DNA of 11,206 nt, taken from the NCBI GenBank assembly GCA_904501915.1, contig CAJGCV010000068.1, positions 1-11,206 of the forward strand. The letters run 5' to 3'. The translations under genes were made by a program, and so were the position numbers. The notes under the pieces were generated by a model. It worked only from the letters and a program-made list of their open reading frames with translations, was not told the DNA's origin and searched no databases. This stretch comes from an uncultured Akkermansia sp. Its GTDB lineage: Bacteria; Verrucomicrobiota; Verrucomicrobiia; Verrucomicrobiales; Akkermansiaceae. This document shows positions 6,658 through 11,206 of the stretch, piece after piece; the stretch's first letter is position 1, and every line of letters begins with the position of its first letter.

Positions 6658-6909
6658 ATGGTACTGTTTGCGGAGAGAAGAAACGAGACGCATATGCCCC
6701 CAGTAAAGAGAGATGCAAGCAAGCGACCGGTGACATTCTGGCTGAATGCCGAACTGCACGCGAAGTTCACGCACCTGGTGAAAGAGCGAGGTGACAGTAT
6801 GTCTGAGCTGCTTACACGGTTCATCGAAGAAGTGACCAAAACGGTGAAACTCGACCCGAAAGAACAGGCTGAACTGGATGCCTGGTTTCGCAGCAAGGGA
6901 CTTCGCTGA
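6658..6909 (+). CDS. Ribbon-helix-helix DNA-binding domain protein
   Basis: This 83-residue protein fits the ribbon-helix-helix (CopG/Arc-like) pattern: a short strand (RPVTFWLN), a first helix (AELHAKFTHLVKERG), a turn, and a second helix (SMSELLTRFIEEVTKTV). Such proteins dimerise and insert the paired strands into the major groove, usually as repressors. A further helix (PKEQAELDAWFRSKG) follows. No toxin gene lies beside it, so an antitoxin role is not supported. ATG 6658 is preceded by AGGTAGGG at about 5 bases; ATG 6694 would give a 71-residue form that still holds the whole domain. The stop is 26 bases before lipA on the same strand, so co-transcription is likely. The inverted repeat at 6597-6636 is its natural candidate target. 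Confidence 0.75.
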   Translation: MVLFAERRNETHMPPVKRDASKRPVTFWLNAELHAKFTHLVKERGDSMSELLTRFIEEVTKTVKLDPKEQAELDAWFRSKGLR

Positions 6910-6935
6910 GTAAAACAGGAACTCATTTTATCGCC

Positions 6936-7853
6936 ATGTCAGAGCAGCAGAATCAGAGCGCGCGCAAGCCATCGTGGTTGAAGGTGAAACTGCCGAAGGG
7001 CAGGGTGTTCAAAGAGGTGCAGCACCTCATCAAGGATAATGGGCTGGTGACGGTGTGCGAAGAGGCCATGTGCCCGAATCGCGGTGAATGCTGGAGCCAC
7101 GGCACAGCCACCTTCATGGCATGCGGCGATGTGTGTACCCGTGCTTGTGGGTTCTGCGCCACCCGCACCGCCAAGCCCAAGCCGCTCGACCCGGAAGAGC
7201 CCCGCAAGATTGCCGAGAGCGTGGCGCACATGAATCTGAATCACGCCGTGGTCACCATGGTTACCCGTGATGACCTGGCTGATGGTGGTGCCGCCCATAT
7301 TGCAGAAATTATCTGCCGCATTCGCGAGTTGAGTCCGCAGACTGTGCTCGAGGTGCTCACCTCCGACTTCCGGGGCAGCGAGGAGGCACTGGCCATGGTC
7401 ATGGATGCTGCACCGCATATTTTCAATCACAACCTTGAGACGGTGGAGCGCCTTTCCCCCATGGTGCGTTTCCGCGCCAAGTACCGCCTTTCTCTGCACA
7501 TGCTCCAGCGTGCGCTGGAGATGGCACCGGGACGCGTGGTCACCAAGAGCGGCATCATGCTCGGCCTTGGAGAGACGCGAGAGGAAATAGAGCGCACCAT
7601 GGATGACCTGCGCGAGCACGGTGTGACCGTGCTCACCATGGGGCAGTACCTGCGCCCCTCTCCCCGCCACCTGCCGGTTATTGACTACATCCGCCCGGAG
7701 GTGTTCGACGAGCTGCGTGAGGTAGCGCTCAGTAAGGGCTTCCGCCATGTGGCCAGCGGACCGCTCATCCGCTCTTCGCATCACGATGCGGCTTTCCGTC
7801 CGGAGCTTGATATTCTGGAAGCCATGAATGCCTACCTGGCGAGTAAAAAGTAA
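6936..7853 (+). CDS. lipA: Lipoyl synthase (radical SAM)
   Basis: Lipoyl synthase inserts two sulfur atoms into the octanoyl group carried on lipoyl-dependent enzymes such as pyruvate dehydrogenase E2 and GcvH, using S-adenosylmethionine radicals. The 305-residue length is normal. Both iron-sulfur cluster motifs are complete: Cys41, Cys46 and Cys52 (CEEAMCPNRGEC) for the auxiliary cluster that is sacrificed as sulfur donor, and Cys67, Cys71 and Cys74 (CTRACGFC) for the radical SAM cluster. The C-terminal RSS motif, whose serine ligates the auxiliary cluster, is present in LIRSSHHD. No lipB or lplA octanoyl/lipoate transferase is visible nearby. The ribosome binding site is poor (AGGAA about 14 bases from the ATG), fitting coupling to the upstream ribbon-helix-helix gene. 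The terminator after it closes the unit. Confidence 0.97.
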   Translation: MSEQQNQSARKPSWLKVKLPKGRVFKEVQHLIKDNGLVTVCEEAMCPNRGECWSHGTATFMACGDVCTRACGFCATRTAKPKPLDPEEPRKIAESVAHMNLNHAVVTMVTRDDLADGGAAHIAEIICRIRELSPQTVLEVLTSDFRGSEEALAMVMDAAPHIFNHNLETVERLSPMVRFRAKYRLSLHMLQRALEMAPGRVVTKSGIMLGLGETREEIERTMDDLREHGVTVLTMGQYLRPSPRHLPVIDYIRPEVFDELREVALSKGFRHVASGPLIRSSHHDAAFRPELDILEAMNAYLASKK

Positions 7854-7868
7854 AGCTCGCGATAGTAA

Positions 7869-7912
7869 TTTTTTTCACCGCGCAACCCGTCCCGGGCTGC
7901 GCGGTGATTGTT
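7869..7912 (+). terminator. Terminator after lipA
   Basis: Stem CACCGCGCA/TGCGCGGTG (9 bp, 7876-7884 with 7898-7906) follows the lipA stop by 22 bases and is followed by ATTGTTT. A run of seven T precedes it. The tail is imperfect but the stem is GC-rich. Confidence 0.7.
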
Positions 7913-7960
7913 TAAAGTGCAAAAAATCCATGCACTGAAGGGCCTGCCCGGAAATTTTGC

Positions 7961-7989
7961 TGTACAAGGGGGTGAAAAATAAGTAGAAT
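7961..7989 (+). promoter_or_regulatory. Probable glnN promoter
   Basis: TGTACA (7961-7966), a 17-base spacer and TAGAAT (7984-7989) resemble a sigma70-like promoter, with a start near 7996 and a leader of about 50 bases. No clear NtrC or sigma54 site is seen. Confidence 0.5.
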
Positions 7990-7993
7990 CAGC

Positions 7994-8023
7994 GCGTCGC
8001 GGCGTATAGAGACAGCCGCGCGC
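7994..8023 (+). promoter_or_regulatory. GC-rich hairpin in the glnN leader
   Basis: CGCGGC (7998-8003) pairs with GCCGCG (8015-8020) around an 11-base loop; three more pairs (GCG 7994-7996 with CGC 8021-8023) extend the stem past one bulged T. It would lie at the very 5' end of the mRNA, where it may stabilise the transcript or affect early elongation. It does not match a glutamine riboswitch that I can recognise. Confidence 0.5.
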
Positions 8024-8045
8024 AAGATACAACCAGTGTACCACA

Positions 8046-10151
8046 ATGGCTGAAGAAAGCACGATGAACCCCATGGAAGCCCTTGAGGCTTTGTACGGAA
8101 GCGATACCTTTGGTATCAAGACCATGGAGAAGTACCTCTCCAAGAGCGCTTTCAAGAAAATGATGCAAACCATCCAGAAGGGTGGAAAGCTTGATATGAG
8201 CATTGCGGATGAAGTGGCCCAGGCCATGAAGGTGTGGGCGCTTTCCAAGGGTGCTACGCATTACACGCACTGGTTCCAGCCGCTTTCCGATGCCACGGCA
8301 GAGAAGCATGATTCCTTTGTGGAGCCGGATGGTAAGGGTGGGATGATTTTTGAGTTCACCGGAAAGAACCTCATCCAGGCCGAGCCGGATGCCTCGTCGT
8401 TCCCGAGCGGTGGTATCCGCGCTACGTTTGAGGCGCGCGGATACACGGCATGGGACCCGACCAGTCCGGCGTTCATCAAGCGCACGGCCAATACCGTGAC
8501 GCTCTGCATCCCGACCGCCTTCTGCTCGTACACGGGCGAAGCTCTGGATAAGAAGACCCCGCTGCTGCGCTCGATGGCTGCGGTGGGGGCGCAGACCAAG
8601 CGAGTGCTGGCCTGCTTCGGCATAACCCCCACTACGGTGGATACCAACCTGGGTGCAGAGCAGGAATATTTCCTCATCGACCGCGATTTGTATATCCAGC
8701 GTCCCGACCTTATCGAGACCGGCCGCACGCTGTTCGGTTGCCTGCCGCCCAAGCACCAGCAGATGGAAGACCACTATTTCGGTTCCATCAAAGAGCGTGT
8801 GTTGGAGTTCATGACCTCGGTGGACCACGCGCTGTGGGCGCTGGGGGTGCCGTCCAAGACTCGCCACAATGAGGCTGCTCCCGGTCAGTTTGAAATCTGC
8901 CCGCTGTTTGAGCCCTGCAATGTGGCGGTGGATCACAACGTGCTCATCATGGATATACTGGAGCGTCAGGCGCTCAAGTTCAACCTGGTGTGCCTGCTGC
9001 ACGAGAAACCCTACAGCTCGGTGAACGGCAGCGGTAAGCATAATAACTGGTCGCTTTCCACGCCGGAGCTTGGCTCTCTTTTCTCCCCGGGCAAGACCCC
9101 GCACAGCAATGTGCTCTTCCTCACCTTCCTGGCCAGCGTGATTCAGTGCATTGACCGCCACGCAGATTTGCTGCGCGCCTCTATCTCCAAGGCCGGCAAT
9201 GACCACCGTCTGGGCGCTGCCGAGGCTCCGCCCGCCATTATGAGCATTTTCCTGGGAGATGAGCTCACCGACATCGTGGAGCAGATTATGCACGGTGGTG
9301 CCAAGTCCTCCTGCGCCAAGACCACCATGGAGCTGGGGGTCGACACCCTGCCGGAGCTGCCCAAGGATACCACTGACCGCAACCGCACTTCTCCCTTCGC
9401 TTTCACGGGAAACAAGTTTGAATTCCGCGGCGTGGGGTCTTCCCAGACCTGTGCCTGGCCCATGACCGTGCTCAACACGATTATGGCCGAATCTCTGGAT
9501 GAAGTGGCCACGCGCCTGGAACCCGTGGCCGGCACGCCGGAGTTCAAGACCGAGGTGAAGAAGCTCATTGCCGAGATGATTACCGCCCACAGCCGCATCA
9601 TTTTCAACGGCAATGGCTACTCTGATGAATGGGTGCAGGAGGCAGAGCGCCGAGGCCTGCCCAACATCAAATCCACCCCGGAGGCGCTGGAAGTGCTTTC
9701 CCGCCCGGATACGCTGGAGCTCATGGCCAAGTATGGCGTGCTCTCCAACGCAGAGCTGCTGGCCCGTAAGGAAATCCAGATTGAGAACTACGAGAAGCTC
9801 ATCGACATTGAGGCCAAGACCTGCCTCCACATGCTCGAGACTATCTACATGCCCGCCATTGCCGAGCAGATGACCCAGATATGCAATACCGTAGCCGCCA
9901 TTCAGTCTGCCGGTATTTATGCCGGTCTGAAGGCTGCCACCGGCAAGGCAGTGGCTGTGGGCGCGCTGTACGACCTGCTGCCCGAGCGCATTTCCGACCT
10001 GGCCGTTGCCATTGAGGAGGGCAACCCGGCACACATGCGCGCTGCCATGGTGGCCGCACGCGAGGTGGTTGACAAGCTTGAAACCATGGTGGACGCCAGC
10101 CTCTGGCCCGTGCCTACCTATGCTGAGATGCTCAACATCCACAGCAAGTAA
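8046..10151 (+). CDS. glnN: Glutamine synthetase, type III
   Basis: This enzyme makes glutamine from glutamate, ammonia and ATP and is a main entry of ammonium into metabolism. At 701 residues it has the length of type III (GlnN) enzymes, which form dodecamers unlike GlnA in ring stacking and are common in Bacteroidota, Verrucomicrobiota and cyanobacteria. Metal and substrate motifs are seen: GAEQEYFLID (203-212, with Glu205 and Glu207), NEAAPGQFEICPLFEP (about 275-290), VNGSGKHNNWSLSTP (about 327-341) and RTSPFAFTGNKFEFRGVGSS (about 450-470). No GlnA-type adenylylation-site context is apparent. ATG 8046 is used; ATG 8064 is an alternative, and neither has a ribosome binding site. It is a single-gene unit between terminators, with biased codon use fitting high expression. 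Confidence 0.97.
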   Translation: MAEESTMNPMEALEALYGSDTFGIKTMEKYLSKSAFKKMMQTIQKGGKLDMSIADEVAQAMKVWALSKGATHYTHWFQPLSDATAEKHDSFVEPDGKGGMIFEFTGKNLIQAEPDASSFPSGGIRATFEARGYTAWDPTSPAFIKRTANTVTLCIPTAFCSYTGEALDKKTPLLRSMAAVGAQTKRVLACFGITPTTVDTNLGAEQEYFLIDRDLYIQRPDLIETGRTLFGCLPPKHQQMEDHYFGSIKERVLEFMTSVDHALWALGVPSKTRHNEAAPGQFEICPLFEPCNVAVDHNVLIMDILERQALKFNLVCLLHEKPYSSVNGSGKHNNWSLSTPELGSLFSPGKTPHSNVLFLTFLASVIQCIDRHADLLRASISKAGNDHRLGAAEAPPAIMSIFLGDELTDIVEQIMHGGAKSSCAKTTMELGVDTLPELPKDTTDRNRTSPFAFTGNKFEFRGVGSSQTCAWPMTVLNTIMAESLDEVATRLEPVAGTPEFKTEVKKLIAEMITAHSRIIFNGNGYSDEWVQEAERRGLPNIKSTPEALEVLSRPDTLELMAKYGVLSNAELLARKEIQIENYEKLIDIEAKTCLHMLETIYMPAIAEQMTQICNTVAAIQSAGIYAGLKAATGKAVAVGALYDLLPERISDLAVAIEEGNPAHMRAAMVAAREVVDKLETMVDASLWPVPTYAEMLNIHSK

Positions 10152-10180
10152 TTCCGCTGCTGATTTTTGCTGAGAAATAA

Positions 10181-10215
10181 ACCGGGAGAAGGCCACACAC
10201 TTGCCTTCTCCCGGT
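10181..10215. terminator. Bidirectional terminator between glnN and osmC
   Basis: A perfect 13-bp stem (ACCGGGAGAAGGC / GCCTTCTCCCGGT; loop of 9 bases) sits between the convergent genes. T-rich sequence follows on the plus strand (CGCTTTCTTTCTG) and on the minus strand (TTATTTCTC), so it can serve both. Confidence 0.85.
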
Positions 10216-10262
10216 CGCTTTCTTTCTGTTGGTTTTGTCTTCTGTTTTGTTCAGCCTGGGGC

Positions 10263-10670
10263 TTATTCAGCCCACGTCCAGGAAATGTTCTTGGCTACGC
10301 CCGGGGCTATGGCTGCGCCCACCGGACAGTTTTTTACCGCTGTTTCCAGCACCGCCCTGCCAGCGTTGTCTACAGCGTGCGGCACTGTGATATGAAAGTT
10401 CAATGCGGTGATGCCGTTTTTGCCTTCCTCGTAACCTGCAGCTATGCTGATGCCCTCTGTATTCAGCTGCCGGCGTGCGCCCAGGTAAGCCATCATGCTG
10501 CTCATGCACGAGGCTACTGCTGCCGCCAGCAGTTGCGCGGGGGAAGGCTGTTCTCCTTTGCCGCCCAGGGCTGTGCCTACATCCGTGGTGAATCGGGCAT
10601 CTCCTTGCGGAAAATTTGTGCGGCAACGCATGCTTCCTTCGTGTACTGTGGTCGATGTATATTGGCTCAT
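10263..10670 (-). CDS. OsmC/Ohr-family protein, likely thiol peroxidase
   Basis: Members of this family reduce organic hydroperoxides or related oxidants with a pair of cysteines, and help with oxidative stress. The 135-residue protein has both: Cys55 in AAAVASCMSSMM and Cys115 in VKNCPVGAAI, with the family's SPAQLLAAA helix start before the first and the GGKGEQPSP loop. The overall look is closer to the OsmC/YhfA branch than to Ohr proper, so the substrate is uncertain. Start ATG 10670 is fixed by a good ribosome binding site (GAGGAG, 8 bases away), one of the few in the window. It has its own strong promoter, is divergent from rpmE2 and shares a terminator with glnN. No OhrR or OxyR gene is near. 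Confidence 0.92.
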   Translation of the reverse strand: MSQYTSTTVHEGSMRCRTNFPQGDARFTTDVGTALGGKGEQPSPAQLLAAAVASCMSSMMAYLGARRQLNTEGISIAAGYEEGKNGITALNFHITVPHAVDNAGRAVLETAVKNCPVGAAIAPGVAKNISWTWAE

Positions 10671-10710
10671 ATGATGCTCTCCTCTCTATCTTATTGCTTG
10701 GAACGCTTCT

Positions 10711-10739
10711 AAATTAGCATGCGTGCGAGCGAATGTCAA
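10711..10739 (-). promoter_or_regulatory. osmC promoter
   Basis: On the minus strand, TTGACA (10734-10739), a 17-base spacer and TAATTT (10711-10716) form a strong promoter, giving a leader of about 34 bases with GAGGAG. A second -10-like TGTATAAT lies further upstream (10755-10762) but with a poor -35. Confidence 0.75.
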
Positions 10740-10818
10740 CCTTAATTTCTACCAATTATACAGGAAATATGAAAGATTGAAAATTCATGTCAGAACGGAG
10801 AGAAAGGAAAAATACGGC

Positions 10819-10846
10819 TTGACAAAGAGAGAAAGCGTAGTAAAAT
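10819..10846 (+). promoter_or_regulatory. rpmE2 promoter
   Basis: TTGACA (10819-10824), a 16-base spacer and TAAAAT (10841-10846) form a near-consensus promoter, placing the start near 10853 and leaving about 31 bases of leader. Confidence 0.75.
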
Positions 10847-10854
10847 CTCGTCGC

Positions 10855-10873
10855 GCTGCGACGGTAACGCAGC
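10855..10873 (+). promoter_or_regulatory. Hairpin in the rpmE2 leader
   Basis: GCTGCG (10855-10860) and CGCAGC (10868-10873) pair perfectly around the loop ACGGTAA. It lies near the predicted 5' end of the transcript and 10 bases before the ATG, where a ribosome binding site would be expected but is absent. It may be a binding site for ribosomal protein feedback, or only stabilise the mRNA. Confidence 0.5.
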
Positions 10874-10883
10874 CTCTAAGACT

Positions 10884-11153
10884 ATGAAGGCAGACATCCA
10901 TCCTAAGTACAATCCTGTTGTGTTCGTGGACATCACCACGGGCCGCCGTTTCATCACCCGCTCCACCGCTACTTCCGCCAAGAAGGAAGAGATTGATGGT
11001 GTAGAGCACTACGTGATTTCCTGCGGTATTACGTCCGACTCCCACCCCTTCTTCACGGGTAAGAACCAGTTCGTGGACACCGAGGGTCGTATCGACAAGT
11101 TCCAGAAGCGCTTCGGCGCTGTGCGTCGCGCCAAGAAGCCGACCCTGGGCTAA
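10884..11153 (+). CDS. rpmE2: 50S ribosomal protein L31, type B (zinc-free)
   Basis: L31 bridges the large and small ribosomal subunits. This 89-residue form is type B: it has the longer middle segment (EEIDGVEHYVISCG) and lacks the CxC and CxxC zinc ligands of type A, with only one cysteine in total. Family landmarks are MKADIHPKYNPVVF at the start, SHPFFTGKNQFVDTEGR in the middle and KFQKRFG near the end. In many bacteria the type B form replaces the zinc-binding one when zinc is short and is repressed by Zur; here the near-consensus promoter and strongly biased codons suggest constitutive high expression, so it may be the only L31. No ribosome binding site precedes the ATG. It is divergent from the OsmC-family gene. 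Confidence 0.96.
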   Translation: MKADIHPKYNPVVFVDITTGRRFITRSTATSAKKEEIDGVEHYVISCGITSDSHPFFTGKNQFVDTEGRIDKFQKRFGAVRRAKKPTLG

Positions 11154-11206
11154 AGAAACCCTGTCTTCCGACAATTTCTTTCTATTGGTTTGGAAACCCT
11201 GGAGCT
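11154..11206. other. Right-edge sequence after rpmE2
   Basis: No gene or clear terminator is visible in these 53 bases. AAACCCTG occurs twice (11157-11164 and 11192-11199), and GGTTT-GG-AAACC is a small palindrome; the edge cuts off the context. Confidence 0.3.

Noticed and set aside
6658..6909. Ribbon-helix-helix protein as antitoxin of a toxin-antitoxin pair
   Set aside because: The adjacent downstream gene is lipA and no small toxin gene lies on either side.
6939..7784. 281-codon open frame opposite lipA
   Set aside because: Antisense shadow of lipA, which has all its cluster motifs on the plus strand.
7989..10196. 735-codon open frame on the minus strand opposite glnN
   Set aside because: It is the mirror of a strongly codon-biased gene; the peptide is rich in His, Gly and Arg with no recognisable domain, while the plus strand encodes a complete glutamine synthetase.
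1..11206. tRNA or rRNA genes, CRISPR arrays or complete insertion sequences
   Set aside because: No cloverleaf, regularly spaced repeats, or complete transposase gene with terminal inverted repeats was seen in reading the window.

Overview
The window looks like a chromosomal segment from a Verrucomicrobiota bacterium, most likely an Akkermansia-type relative. This is inferred from the character of the proteins (a type III glutamine synthetase, a zinc-free L31, a lipoyl synthase and phosphoglycerate kinase of bacterial type) and from the scarcity of Shine-Dalgarno sequences; no search was possible. Most genes are GC-rich with strong codon bias. One gene, an exported ankyrin-repeat protein near the left end, is visibly AT-richer.

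Layout. Positions 1-467 hold a possible gene tail (1-135), a perfect hairpin and otherwise unassigned DNA. A long ankyrin-repeat gene (468-2225, minus) and pgk (2377-3576, minus) follow, separated by a strong pgk terminator. Divergent from pgk are a small two-helix membrane protein (3752-4027), a membrane-anchored cysteine-rich YD-repeat-like protein (4085-5269) and an RNase Z-like metallo-beta-lactamase-fold hydrolase (5353-6162). A 495-base noncoding stretch (6163-6657) contains a terminator, a cluster of short repeats and a long inverted repeat just before a small ribbon-helix-helix protein (6658-6909). That gene sits 26 bases upstream of lipA (6936-7853). Then come glnN (8046-10151), a convergent OsmC/Ohr-family gene (10263-10670, minus), and the divergent gene for type B ribosomal protein L31 (10884-11153).

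How the genes relate. There is no single large operon or obvious defence or mobile system. Housekeeping functions dominate: glycolysis (pgk), lipoate cofactor synthesis (lipA), nitrogen assimilation (glnN), peroxide or thiol stress (OsmC) and translation (L31). The accessory-looking elements are the ankyrin gene, bracketed by two related hairpin repeats, and the YD-repeat protein with its small membrane neighbour. The ribbon-helix-helix gene and lipA are probably co-transcribed. The palindrome ahead of that pair is a plausible autoregulatory operator.

Signals. Good sigma70-like promoters are visible for osmC, rpmE2, glnN and the metallo-hydrolase. In the metallo-hydrolase and pgk the -10 box ends exactly 7 bases before the ATG, suggesting leaderless or nearly leaderless mRNAs.
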